From Halichoerus grypus (Eukaryota > Chordata > Mammalia > Carnivora > Phocidae), in NCBI RefSeq assembly GCF_964656455.1, contig NC_135712.1, forward strand, positions 67,275,239 through 67,339,238: 64,000 bases of DNA, written 5' to 3'. Position 1 is the stretch's first letter. Each line of letters starts with the position of its first letter. A program made the translations under genes and the position numbers. Below are positions 1 through 14,035 of this stretch, one piece after another. Below the pieces are notes generated by a model. It did no database searches. It was not told where the DNA came from and was given only the letters and a program-made list of their open reading frames with translations.

Positions 1-1054
<1,054 letters not shown>

Positions 1055-1486
1055 CTAGGACGCGGCGCCCGGTCAGCGGGAGGGGCTTTCTGCCCCCCGC
1101 CCCCCATCCCCTCCTGCGGCTCTCCGCAGGGAGCAGCTAGCGCTCCGACCATGAGAAGAGGGAGAGACGTGTACGCCTCCGCCTCTGCCCTGCCTGCCCC
1201 TCAGAATGTGACGCACCGGAGGGCGCGGGCCCTGAAGGAGGGAGCCCCCGACTGGAAACCTCCTGGAGGACAGGCTGAAAGCACCCTCTCTGCCCAATGC
1301 TAGACCAAGGCACGGGCTTACAGGGACGGTCCAAAACCACACATCCCCCACCAATGGCCCTCCAGCTACCAAGCGCTCCTCAACTGTCCATTTTCCTCTT
1401 CGCATCAGGAAATGCAGTTTGGTAAGATGACTTTAACAGACTGACCCCACGGGAAAACGTCTTAAAGCCCTGCCCGCTCTCCCCAG

Positions 1487-1550
1487 TTCCAGCACAGCCC
1501 CAGCCCAGCTCCATCATCCTTCACCCCAGGCCCTACATTCCCACTGGGGT
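1487..1550 (+). repeat. 64-bp direct repeat, copy B
   Basis: An exact copy of 237-300. Unlike copy A, it runs straight into an inverted copy of its own end (1551-1562) and then, after two further bases, into the 59-bp block that recurs at 2976. This makes copy B the likely derived copy (inference). Confidence 0.95.
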
Positions 1551-1562
1551 GTGGGAATGTAG
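1533..1562. repeat. Perfect 12-bp fold-back at duplication junction
   Basis: The stem ctacattcccac (1533-1544), the loop tggggt and the stem gtgggaatgtag (1551-1562) are exactly complementary. The second arm starts at the first base after the 64-bp repeat and is absent at copy A. Confidence 0.95.
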
Positions 1563-1564
1563 CC

Positions 1565-1623
1565 AAAACTGGCTTCTGGATTAGTTTAGGGGTGGGGCAA
1601 TGGATTATCACTCACACATCCCA
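1565..1623 (+). repeat. 59-bp diverged repeat, copy 1
   Basis: It begins aaaactggcttctggattag and matches 2976-3034 at 54 of 59 positions by hand alignment. It sits two bases after the fold-back. Confidence 0.9.
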
Positions 1624-2975
1624 AAGCCAGGAGGTGCGGATGCCCCAAAGTGCTCCCTGGGGCGGGATGGGGACACCACCAGTGACTTTGGTTCTCCCCC
1701 AGTGTGGGTCCTGGGTCTGGGAAATTGAGGTCTGTGGTCACTCACGAGGGACAGTGCAGAGCCCTCGAATCAAGAGGCCAACAGTGGCCCGCAGGCTGAA
1801 ACACAGAGATAGTCCTGCACTAAGTTGTGCAAGGAGTCATGTGACACAGGAGGGACAGAGTACAGTCTGCTGGCTTCTTCCCCCTCGATGACAAACAAAA
1901 TGGCCCCTTTAACGGGGAGTGACTACGTTGGTAAAACAGGCAGGTAAAAGATCATTAGCAGGGCTGTTGAAAAGATCCAGCCAGCCTGCTTGGGCCTCCT
2001 CTAATTAAATGTGGAGGCCTTTCTATTTGGCTGCACCAAGGATCTCCTCGAGGGCCATGACTACGTCCCTGGTGCTCCCGGCAGGTGGTGGCTGCTCATG
2101 GGGAAACTGCTGGCACACCCAGCCAAGGCCACAGGACCTGGGTCCAGCAGGGACTCCAAGGCTCAGAGACCTGGCCTAGCCTTGCACCTGAAGTGAGAGG
2201 ACCCATTACGCCTAGAGCAACTGGAAACATGGCCTCGAGAGTGGGGGTCACGCGTAAGGAAGTTCCTGGATGCCAGGTGGGCCCAGTGGGCACGTGCTAC
2301 CTTCCGGCCCCTGTGAGGTGAGACTCCTAAACGGGGCCACCTGCTCCTAGCTCTGAAACAGGTGCCAGAGCACCTGGAGTGGGAATCTCTGTGCTTCTGG
2401 AGGGCTGCGCCCTGGAGGAGCCCCAGCCGGTGCATCTGCCTCTGCAAGTGCACCGGCCACCTACAGTCCTGCCCGCTGAGACCCCGTGCCTGGGCACCCA
2501 GGGGCACTGCAGCTCCTTTGATCAGCCCAGCAGGTGGCAGAAACCTAACACATGCCCTCCCCTAGCGCATCCGCCCAGTGGCAGGCAGGTGGTGGTGGAG
2601 GCTAGGGTTGGGACGCTGGGAGCACAGCGACTGCTGGGAACACAGACCAAGTCCTGCCCAGGAACTCCTGCCACATCGGGACAACTCTGCCCTGAGACAT
2701 GATGTTGGGCAGCTCCCAACACAGCCAGCTGTTTCTAGGACTGGGCTCTGGCCAGGCAGGAAGACTCAGGGGCCACAGCCCCCCTGCTGAGCCCAATAAG
2801 GTCAGTGCTGTGGGAGAGGGACGGCAGTGGGCTCTCCCAAGAACTGAGACCCAGGGGTTTGGCCAGGAGCAGACTTGATGCCTCATGCAGATGCTTCAGG
2901 GACGCTAAGGACCTCGGGCTTCCCCACCTCCCTGTCAGCACCACACCCACCCACCAGGACCAAAGATCCAACAGC

Positions 2976-3034
2976 AAAACTGGCTTCTGGGTTAGTCTAG
3001 GGGTGGGGCAACAGATTATCACTCACCCATCCCA
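2976..3034 (+). repeat. 59-bp diverged repeat, copy 2
   Basis: Partner of 1565-1623, same orientation, about 1.4 kb away, five mismatches. It may be a local duplication or two fragments of an old repeat I cannot name. Confidence 0.9.
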
Positions 3035-4781
3035 AGAGCCTGTGTCCAAGTTTTTGCTTATTGGTATGTTGTTCCCCCCTCCCAAAAGTCCTGGAGGAGG
3101 ACGGGAGATGGAGGGATGTGTAAGCATCCTAAGCCTGTTGCAGGGGTTCAGTGGAGAGAGGCCAACACACCTGGCAGGTAGACATGCTCACCGCCCCACC
3201 CCCACACATCTGTGCACAGGCCTTCTTAATCGTTTTCAAAGTGGGAGAGGAGCTGCTGTTGCCTGGGCACTGGGGTGGGGTTGTGAGGAAGCCTCAGGCT
3301 GCTCGGCTCAGCCCTGGCAGGCAGCTTCATTTTGACCCTGGGCACTCAGGAGCTAGACAAAGACAGGGGCAGGGGTGACAGGGCAGCAGGTCACAGGCAG
3401 GCTGAGTGGCAGGCTCACCCTTCCCTTGCTTCCACCCCTTTCTAGAGATCTCTGCAACACAACTGACTTGCACAACAGCAACAGTCTAGGGCGCAGGGGA
3501 CCTCCTCGGAGCTCATGTGGGAGGTGGGGTGTGTGTGTGCAGAGAAGTGGAGGGACATCAGCCCTAGGTCCCACGGAGCCTGGTCAGCCCCTAGGAGAGC
3601 TGGCACCTCCGGGGAGCTTCCCCAGAGAAGAGGGGTGTGAGAGAGCCAAGAGAAGGCAGGGAGGCAGCAGTCTGAGCCAAGAAGGTAGAGCCTCACGCTG
3701 GATATCTCCCAGGTCCCTCCCAACCCAGGGCTGACCAGGGGCCTTCCACATGCAAAACAGGTTCCCTCCAACCTCAGGGCATCTGCTCAGTGGGGACCTC
3801 AGTCAACCTCATGCAAGACATCCAGCAACAGGGGCAACTGGATGCCCCCATCTTTAACAAAAACTCAGGACCTCCTGCCCCAGCCAGAAGACTTGAATCT
3901 CAGTGTTAGTAAGACGCTGAGGATGGAGGAGGCCTAAGTGAGTTGCAGGTGAGCTGGAGAAGGCGTCTGGAGATGGAGGCCAGGCCAGGCGAGGCAAAGA
4001 GGCTGGGCTGGAATAACCGGTCTGAGGCTGCCCACAGGGAAGACGGCTTTCTCACCATGAAGGCCCTTGGGTGCCCTCCCCAGACCTTCTGAAGCCATCT
4101 AGCAGGTAACAAGGAGCAACTTGGTCTCCTGCTAGCACCTGGAGCATTATCCTGCGTGTGGCCCAGGGGCATCCCCTCTTCCAGGTGGACACTATCGGGA
4201 CACAGGGCACAAAGCCTGGAGGGTGGAGTGCGGGGCTCCTAGCACCCCACTGCCTCTGCCCCTGCCTGGGCCACCTCTCCCCAGGGCCGGGGCACAGCCA
4301 CCTGCTTAGGCTTCCTGTCGATGGGTCTTTGATGCCCCTTCCGTCCATTCTCCCCTGGAAGAGCCACTTCTGGTCACATCAAGCCCTGCTCAGCAGCCTG
4401 GTGGGCCAGCTCCCGCACTGCGGCCTCCATGACACAGCGCCTGCGCTCCCCATACTCCTCACCTCCTGCCACTCTTTCCTCCCCACCCTCCTGACTCCTT
4501 GCTGCCCACACCACAAACCGGAGCTGGCCATGCCTAGCCCCTGTCCCTGCCTCTGGACGCACACAGTAATGCCTGGTCGATATTTGGGACCCACCAAAGT
4601 CCCAGCACTGTCAAGGGTGGGTTTGTTTGGCATAAGCTCTGGGATTCTGTGTCTGGCCTCCCAAAAGCAGGGAGCAGACCTGCTGGGACATGGGGCACTG
4701 GTCAGTTGGGCTGAGGCCTGAGCAGGACGCCCCATCAGTGCAGAACTAAGGCCCAGCCAGCCCAGGTGACAAACTTGTTCA

Positions 4782-5231
<450 letters not shown>

Positions 5232-5334
5232 TCAATGAGGCGCTTGTAAAAGGCAGTATGTACATCCCAGGTCTCTCCCAGTGGACAAGATAGGGGCCGT
5301 GGGCACAGTAACAAGGGAGCCAGGCAGGCCATAC

Positions 5335-5510
5335 TGACCAGCTCTGGGCTTTAGGCAAGTCTCTTAACCTTTCTGAACCTTAGTTTCCTAATCTGTAAAA
5401 TGGGATAACGACACCCACATTTTAAGAATTAAGGATACTGTATACAAAATTCCTTGTATAGCATCTGACAAATAGTAGGAACTCCAAAACTGGTAGCTAA
5501 TAATGGCTAC
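5335..5510 (+). repeat. MIR element
   Basis: The run ggcaagtctcttaacctttc, then the first-strand motif 'cctaatctgtaaaatgggat' and a decayed tail match the MIR consensus (tRNA-derived ancient SINE). Confidence 0.8.
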
Positions 5511-5558
5511 ATTCCTAATAACATTATTAATAAATACTCTTAATAAAAGCAGCTATCC

Positions 5559-5780
5559 TGGGGCGCCTGGGTGGCTCAGTTGGTTAAACGGCTGACTCTT
5601 GATTTCGGCTCAGGTCACGATCTCAGGGTCGGGAGATTGAGCCCCATGTCAGGCTCCGAGCTGGGTGTGGCGTCTGCCTAAGATTCTCTCTCCCTCTCCC
5701 CCCGTCCCTTCCCTCCCACATGCACACATGTGCACATGCTCTGTCTCAAAAACAAACAAACAAAAAGCCCACACAAAACC
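5559..5780 (+). mobile_element. Can-SINE with 12-bp target duplication
   Basis: The tRNA-Lys-like head (ggggcgcctgggtggctcag), pyrimidine-rich body and aaacaaacaaac tail are typical of carnivoran SINEs. It is flanked by aagcagctatcc at 5547-5558 and 5781-5792. The body (gactcttgatttcggctcag) suggests an older subfamily than the other copies here. Confidence 0.95.
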
Positions 5781-6328
5781 AAGCAGCTATCCCAAACCCT
5801 GCTCCCTGTCCCAGCAAAGAGCCCAAACCTTGAACTCTGCAGACTCCCTGCCCATCAGCAGCCCAGTGCAGGGCTTATGCTACAAACCCCACAGGCCTTG
5901 CCTTGGCTCCTTTCTTCTGCAGCGGGGGCAGGGGGCAGGAGGGTGAGGTCACCAGTTCCCATTCTCTGGTGCCTGGGATCTCACACATGCCCCTGGGGAA
6001 GAGCTTGAGGCCACATGTTTTAGATGAGGCCTGTGGAATGGCCTGCGGGTCCTGATGACCCAGCTACTGAGTCTGTAGGTCATCTTGGGGTGGTGGGAAT
6101 CATACGAGAAAAGAAGGGCATCTACCCAGTGAGGCCCCCTTGGTACCCAGTGAGGAAAGGGCTTCCTGGCCCCCTCCAGCCTCCTCCTTCACTGCCCACC
6201 TTGCCGCCAAGGCCCCCTCCCCGCCAGGCACCACTGCTTTCTCTGCTGGGCCCAGGGCGGCTGGCCTCTGGCTGCACCAGGCCGAGGGCAGGGAGCAGCT
6301 GATTCAAACTTGGAGAGTATCCACTCAC

Positions 6329-6358
6329 CACTGGGAGGTCCCGTTGTTGTTGAAGTCT
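6329..6358 (-). CDS. ADCY5: ADCY5 exon 16: 30-nt microexon in extracellular loop
   Basis: A 30-nt microexon. It completes Ile, encodes DFNNNGTSQ and starts a Cys codon (about residues 967-977). The acceptor is ttcacag before AGACTTC and the donor is CAGTG then GTGAGT. It supplies the only N-glycosylation sequon (NGT) of the loop between helices 11 and 12. Its length is a multiple of three, and joining exon 15 to exon 17 directly would keep the frame (AT plus C reads Ile). Skipping would therefore remove ten residues without a frameshift. Confidence 0.95.
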
Positions 6359-6744
6359 CTGTGAACAGGAAGTGGGGAGGGCTGTTTGGGACTGCTCTTC
6401 TGCATGGGCAGTCTCCATGCCCACTGCGCTCCCCTACCCTGCTCTGCCCCCCTCGCACTGCCACGCCCCCCACTCCTAGCCCTGCCACCCCACGCCCACT
6501 CCTAGCGCCCCCGCTACTGTTGCTCCTTCATCCCCCACCCCCAGCACCCCTCGGGATCCAGGGATATTTTCAGGATGGGAGGCTTGCAGAAAGCCCAGCC
6601 CCAACTGGCGTCTGGTCACCATGACCACAAATCACCAGCCGTTACCTGGGACGCTGGGGGCCCCCAGCACATCCACCTGGGCAGAAGCCAGCCCACCTCC
6701 CACCCCAGCCCTTTGCTGCATCCAGAGGAGGAGAAACACTACCC

Positions 6745-7036
6745 CTGTGCTGTCCGGTGTGGTTGCCACAGCCACGTGGGGCTCCTGAGCCTTCACATGT
6801 GGCTAGTGCAAGTTAAAATGTCCCGGAAGTGTAAGATAGATACTAGGTTTTGAAGAACTAGTGTGGGAAAAAATGTAATATGTTTCATTAATAATTTTAT
6901 ATTGACAATTGAAATAATATTTTGAATATATTGGTTAAATACAAAAATTAAAATACATGTTTTGCCTTTTTAATATAGCTACTAGAAAATTTTAAATGAC
7001 ATACGTGGCTTGCATTATTTATCTATTGGACAGTGC
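6745..7036 (-). mobile_element. MER3-like hAT DNA transposon relic
   Basis: The ends (gtgctgtccggtg and tattggacagtgctg) are inverted repeats. The interior carries ttcattaataattttatatt, ttgaatatattggttaaata and ctactagaaaattttaaatg, as in the reverse complement of MER3. Confidence 0.8.
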
Positions 7037-7371
7037 TGCCCCAGGGCCAAGCCAGGGTCTCCGAAACCAGAAATTATCTCCGTTCTCTACTGCTGCTCCG
7101 GCGGGAGGAGAGGAGAAGCTGGGGGTCGGGGAAGGAGCACGTAAGAAAAGGAGGCAGAGCTCCCAGCTCCTGCCCTGATCGGGGAGTAGAAAGGCCTGGA
7201 CCTCCTCCCTCTCCTGGTCCTCACAGGACTGCAGGCTGCCCCGCTCCTGGGGCTACTGGGTGTCCCGGCTGTCTGCCCACAGCACTGCGCAGCCGCCGGG
7301 AAGGCCGGCCTTAAGCCGGAGATCCTTCATTACCCCTTCTTCTGCTCAGGTGACACTCTCTTCACCAGAAA

Positions 7372-7495
7372 GTGACATTTCTGACACCAGAGTTATGGCC
7401 TGTTTTATCCATGACTGTTCCACCACTGGCTCAGTGCCTGGAACATGGGAGGCCCTCAATAAATATCTTTGGATGGATGGATAGAAGGATGAATG
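7372..7495 (+). repeat. L2 LINE 3' end
   Basis: The segment cagtgcctggaacatgggag, then 'gccctcaataaatatctttg' and gatggatgg repeats match the L2 3' terminus. Confidence 0.75.
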
Positions 7496-7577
7496 GACCC
7501 CTTCCTATAACTTGGAGAAAACACAGTTTGCTGCATTTTCTCAGGGGACACAGATCTGTCACATTTTTGCACTTCCT

Positions 7578-7578
<1 letters not shown>

Positions 7579-7616
<38 letters not shown>
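7579..7616 (+). repeat. (GT)19 microsatellite
   Basis: 38 bp of uninterrupted GT, probably length-polymorphic. Confidence 0.98.
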
Positions 7617-7618
<2 letters not shown>

Positions 7619-8320
7619 TGGGGTGATGGGAAGAGAAGGGTATTGACATCAGGCACTTTATGAACATTTTACTACTACGGATATTATTCCCATTTTACTG
7701 GGAGCTAGATAGCTTGGGGTACAACTCCCAAGCCTGCTACCTAGATGTGGGACCTAATGGCTCACCATCATAACTAGGAGCCTTTGAGCAGTGCACAAAC
7801 TACCCAACCATCCGTGGCAGCCCTGCCTACTTTGCTGGGTTGCTATGAGGATGAAAAGGGATAATGTATGTCCCAGTGCCTAGCTCGAGGCAGGACACAG
7901 AGCTCAAGAAGAACAAAGTCTGTTTTTCTGCTCCCACAGACCTTGCTATTCAGCTCTGTTGAATCTTGACCCCTCTCTGGGCCTGAGGTGCCACAGGCAG
8001 ATGGAGTTAAGTGAAAACAGCTCATCAGAGGCTGCCCTGAACAAATGAGGAACAATTCACTGAGGCCTGAGAGCAGGACTGAGTAGCAAACTGGAAGCAG
8101 AAGGACAGCAGGACCTAGTCACCCCGAGGCCACCCGCCCCCCATACTGGGGAAGGGAGAGAGGGAAATAAGACACTGTGGTGCTTTACCCAGGCGGTCAG
8201 CTGGGGAGCAACAGAACACTCTCCTTGCAAGCCCCCCGTGGCCCAGTCTCCCAGCCACCCACTCTTCCGGCCTCTCTGCAATGCCCCAGACCCAGTGGGG
8301 GATGGGGGCGGTGCCACCTA

Positions 8321-8845
<525 letters not shown>

Positions 8846-8939
8846 GGCTCACGGCTACAGTTCCATGACATGAAAGCACCTGGTGGCTTGGGCCTGGTGC
8901 CCTCAGGAACTGTGGGGAGCCCAGGTGCCCCAGCCCTGG

Positions 8940-9243
8940 GTCTGCAACTTTAAATCCAAAGTTCTGAAAACCGAAGTATTTCATGACTGATAGGGTGGCA
9001 ACACCTGAGCTGACCTGATTTGGTGGCAAAAACCGCCCCAACTGTGTGCTACTAATTAGCATCTTTGTCCTGCTTCTTGTGACTCTGCATACATTTTGCT
9101 GCAGAAATATTACTGTATGTCATTATCAGGTGCTGCCCAAACTACACGGGGGGTGTGAAACACCCTTTTAAACTCTGAAAAATTCCAAAATTCAAAATAC
9201 ATTTGACCTGGAAGCCTTCAGATGAGGGACTGTGGCCCTATAT
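8940..9243. mobile_element. Tigger/MER2-like DNA transposon relic
   Basis: The segment aaattccaaaattcaaaata near one end and aatccaaagttctgaaaacc near the other resemble the 'aaatccgaaatccgaaac' termini of MER2/Tigger elements. It is heavily decayed. Confidence 0.5.
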
Positions 9244-9393
9244 GATTTAGTTTAGGGAAGTCCCTTCTGGTCTCCGAAGCTCAGTTTCTTTCTCAGACAA
9301 CAGGGGAGCTGAACCAGAGATCTCAGAGGTTCCTTTCTGCTGCCATCCCCTGATGCTAACCCTACACATGTCAGTATCATTATTTTGTTCTTT

Positions 9394-9591
9394 TATTTTT
9401 TTTTAAAGATTGTATTTATTTGAGAGAGAGTGAGCGAGAGAGAGCATGAGTGGTGGAGACAGGCAGATGGAGAGGGAGAGGCAGACTCTCTGCTGAGCAG
9501 GGAGCCCGCCGTGGGGCTCGATCCCAGGACTCTAGGATCATGACCTGAGCCAAAGGCAGATGCTTAACCGACAGAGCCACCCAGGTGTCCC
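9394..9591 (-). mobile_element. Can-SINE, inverted, with target duplication
   Basis: The poly-T/aaagattgtatttatt tail comes first and the tRNA-like head (gagccacccaggtgtccc) last. It is flanked by ttgttcttt at 9385-9393 and 9592-9600. It is in the sense orientation of ADCY5. Confidence 0.95.
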
Positions 9592-10380
9592 TTGTTCTTT
9601 CTTTTAAATTTAGCATCATTTCTCCTGAGTCAAGCATTGGGCCTCACTATTCGCTTCCTCTGCCATGGGCTAGAGGCCAAAGGGCAGTGGAGAATGCTCC
9701 CAGGTTGGACCTTTTGCTTCCCCAGGCCTTCAGGCACCCAGAGAGGGGCTGCAGAGGGCCCCTGGTGACTGGAAAGGGGAGGGACCAGCCTCAAGCCACT
9801 ACCTGGAACAGGGGCAGAGGAAGGAGCAGGGAGGACCCACCCAGATAATCCAGCCCCAAGGATCATAATCCTGTCCTTGGGAGAGGGGGAGGGCGCCCCC
9901 AGGGCCAGCCTGGATTCCCATTCAGACGTTGAGCCAGACAACCAGGAGGCCAAGGCTTAAAGCAGGGGTCCCAAAGGGCCTCGGGGTCTGTGAGGGGTTG
10001 CTGAATCAGAACACCTGTGAGGTAGGGGGAGCCCAAGAGCTCTGTAGTCAACAAGGCCTGGGATCAGTGCGAGTGAAACTGGTGGGACTGGTGAGGGCTG
10101 GAGGCAGGGACCAGCCATCTCCCACAAATGAGGAGCTAGAAAAACCTGCCGCCACCCCCACCCCCCACTCTCTTCCCCCATTCCTCAGCTTCTTCCATGA
10201 AGCGACCACCAAGGGGCAAGTACAAGATCAAACACAGCCTCTGCTTTTCAGCAGACAGCCCTCAAGCAACGGCTCCCGTGGGCTCAGGCAGCTGCGTGAG
10301 GGAACAGAAGCAGGAGTGGGGCCTTGGCGGCCTGGGGAGCAGGGCCGCAGGGGAGGAGGGGCAGGGCTTGGCCTGGACCC

Positions 10381-10402
10381 AGGGGCGGGGGGTGGGGGGT
10401 GG
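10381..10402 (+). other. G-quadruplex-prone tract
   Basis: Runs of four, six and six G separated by single bases (aggggcggggggtggggggt) fit a G4 pattern on the strand opposite ADCY5 RNA. Confidence 0.6.
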
Positions 10403-10849
10403 AGAAGCACCTGTCCAGGTGAACATTGGCGGAGTCCTGCCCCCCCGCTGAGTTTCCCTTGCCCCATCTGTACAGGGGAGATGGATCAGGCTCCTTCCCA
10501 GGGGTGGGGGAGGGGCAGGCCAGCACCATGACAGCCCAGCGGGCCCTCACTGCAGTTCTGGACCTTTCTGTGAGTCATGGGCCCTTTCGGAATTGGGTGA
10601 AAGCTCGGACCTTCCCCAGGAAAGGGCAACAACTCACAGGTTCTGTGTGGGCCCTGCAGGCAGCTGGGGTGTGGGGATTGCCCCGTGCATGGAGTAGACG
10701 CCCCGGGCTGGCCCAGCTGGTCGCTCGAAAGCCGCTCCCCAAGAAAAAGGTGAATGAAGCACCTCGCATACCATAGGCGCTTAATGCATGCTGCTCTCTA
10801 AGGATTCTCGGCACTGGTTCTTAAACCCAGTAACCTAGGGGTAGATTTC

Positions 10850-10960
10850 CTTCGGGGGGGCGATGAAAATGTCCTAATTAGATGAGGATGCTGATGGTGC
10901 CACACATCTGTGAATATACTACAAACTACAGAATTGTACACTCTGAATGGGTGACCTTGA
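10850..10960 (+). repeat. L1 3' end fragment
   Basis: The segments tctgtgaatatactacaaac and cagaattgtacactctgaat followed by gggtga match the 3' end of old mammalian L1 (L1M). Confidence 0.7.
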
Positions 10961-11083
10961 TGGCAGAAAGGGTTCCTTTCTTCCTCCCTGCTCTCTGGCC
11001 CACAGCAGAGGAGCTCGGGCCGTTTCTCCTGAGGCAGGCCTGCTGCCAAAGCTGAGGGTCCAGAAACAGCTCTGCCCTCAGGC

Positions 11084-11275
11084 TGAGACCATTCTACAGC
11101 CAGACGACCTGGGTGAAAGTTCTGGCTCTATCCCTTATTAGCTGTGTGACTCTGGGCAAGTTACTTACCCTCTCTGTGCCTCAGGGTCACCTGTATAAAA
11201 AAGATACTGTGCGGACTGAATGAGGGAAGCCGTGTCAAGTCCTCGGCACAGTGCCTGCGACACTATATAAACGAC
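11084..11275 (+). repeat. MIR element, well preserved
   Basis: The sequence ttagctgtgtgactctgggc then aagttacttaccctctctgt and gcacagtgcctgcgacac follows the MIR consensus almost end to end. Confidence 0.9.
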
Positions 11276-11485
11276 AGCCCTGCTGTTGTACTGTTCTACG
11301 AGAAGGCTGGCCTTGTTCACTGGTGTCCCACACATGGAGTGAGAGACGGGAAAGGAGGTCTCTGGGACGGCTGCGAGCTTGAGAGCCCCTGACCTCCTCA
11401 GAGCCGCCGAAGGCAGAGGGGGAGTGCAGTGGGAGGGTGTCTGTCTGCGCCCGGAACCACCCCCCACGCCTCCCCCTGCCAGCAC

Positions 11486-11650
11486 CTCAGGGAAGTTGCA
11501 GTTGGGCCACGGGCTGCTGCAGAAGCCCCGCTCGTCCCCCAGGCTGTAGTTGGCGGCCGACTCCACCACGTGGCACGCGTTGACCTGGCCGGTGCTGATG
11601 TTGTGCTCGTCCGCCAGGCAGCCGAACAGGTCCCTGGAGTTACACATGAA
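11486..11650 (-). CDS. ADCY5: ADCY5 exon 14: extracellular loop with glycosylation sites
   Basis: A 165-nt exon of 55 codons, phase 0: [20 protein letters not shown] to [10 protein letters not shown] (about residues 854-908). It is the large extracellular loop between helices 9 and 10. The sequons NIST and NYSL match the N-glycosylated loop of mammalian cyclases, and six cysteines may form disulfides (inference). This is the least conserved exon compared with my memory of human ADCY5. The surrounding DNA is GC- and CpG-rich. The acceptor is cccccag before TTCATG; the donor GAG then GTGCTG is mediocre. Confidence 0.97.
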
Positions 11651-12275
<625 letters not shown>

Positions 12276-13049
12276 TCACCCCAGGGGCCTCCCTGAACAC
12301 CCTCGCAGGGCGCAAGACTCCAGGCTCACAGCATGCACCCCTGCCTCCAGCGACAACAGCACAGAATCCACAGCAGGCCCGTCTGCCTGGGGAGCTTGCA
12401 CGAGAGACAGGCAGGATGGAAGCAAAGAGGCTCTCTTAACCCCAGCGGAGCGGAGGAAAACACATGAATCTGCCGTGTGAATGCTGAGCTGGTCAGGATT
12501 ACAATGGGTGGGGGGGCAGGAGATGGCAGGTGGGGAAGCCTGCTGGAGGGGCCCAGAACTTTCCCAGGGAGGGTCAGAGCTTCTGGGCAGTAGGGAGCTG
12601 TGGGTCTGAGGATTCGGAGGGGACCTGGGGTCTGGAGGGAGGGGACAGGCTTGTGAGAAAGGGCAGAGTAGCGTGTGAGCAGGAGGGTGGGGCCCTGGAC
12701 AAGTGAGTTCAGTGAACCTTTATTCCAGGACTCTCACTGATCTCCTGTTTCCTCACCTAACCCTTCCGACATTTCCTTCAACTAGACAAACTACACGGCC
12801 ACTCAAAGACCCACTGCAGTTCTGGTAACTAAATGACCCGCTCCACCATATCTGACACGGTTGGCTTTGTCCATCATGCCCTCCTCATCTCCAAAGCAGC
12901 CTAGATTTAAAAAGATGTTGGCAGACACAGAGAAACAAAGGGGTGGACTTGGGCTTCCCCTGTCCCCCCACCTCGATGCCTCCCGGTGAGGCTGGTCTGC
13001 TGCACAAATGCCAGATGTCCTATGGAAACCCAGAAGGGCAGGGGAGGGT

Positions 13050-13150
13050 GGTGGAAAAAGCACTGGACCGGGAGCCTGGAAATTTCGAGACATGGCTTTT
13101 CCTGTGTGGCCCTCAGCAAGTCACATCCCTTCTCTGAAGGCTCCCCATCT
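13050..13150 (+). repeat. MIR fragment
   Basis: The run tgtgtggccctcagcaagtc followed by acatcccttctctgaaggct is a decayed MIR core. Confidence 0.6.
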
Positions 13151-14035
13151 GTAGGACTCTCGGGGCCCTGAGCATCTGTGCACATTCCGGCTGAGTACAC
13201 CAGACTACAAGGCTTATCCTCTGATAGTGACAGGATGGTCACACACACAATAAACAGGCAAAAGGACACCACATGATCACTAGGTGACTGCTCGTTCCCA
13301 CTGTGCAGGACACTGGCTTGTGTGCTATAGTGTTTCCTGCTGGCACATATGGGGACCTTGGTCTCCTGTTCCCCAGCTGTGACCCCCACTCACTATATGC
13401 AAAGCATCCACGTGGGCCCATCACATCTGCCCCGCGGGGCTTTGGGAAGCCGACACTAATATGCTGATGTACCTGCTGCTTGCTGTGCTAGGAGTCATAG
13501 CGTCCTTTGTCTCTGACCCAGGAGTCTCATGTCTCCTGCCAGCATCCATGACATAGTAAGGCTCACTTGCTAGCTTGCAAGTAGGGTGAAACCAAATCTC
13601 AGACCCTTCACTGTTCTTGCCATCAAGTAAGTGCCCTGCTCACCCCTTGGTGTTGGGCTTTGAGCTGGGTGTACATGCTGGGAAGTATATCTTTTCTACC
13701 CAAATCCCCTTCCAGCCTTCCAACAAGGCCACTCCCTATTCAGCAGAGGGAAAGAGAGGACTACAGGGAAGGACACACCACAGCAGTGGTAGAGGCCTGA
13801 CAACCTCACGCTATATGCGGGCCAGTGAAGACCTTGGATTCCAGCAGGGGCGCCCCCCAACCTGTGTTCATGTATCATCAAGTCTGTGGCATTATTCTGA
13901 AACACTTCCTTTTGGAGTAAGAAAGAAGACACTCAGATTAAACCCATTTATATGGCAGAAGGAGAGCTATGTGTGATTTGGAGAGCATAAGCTTTAATGA
14001 AAATCCTGCTTAATAGACACAGACACTAGGACATT

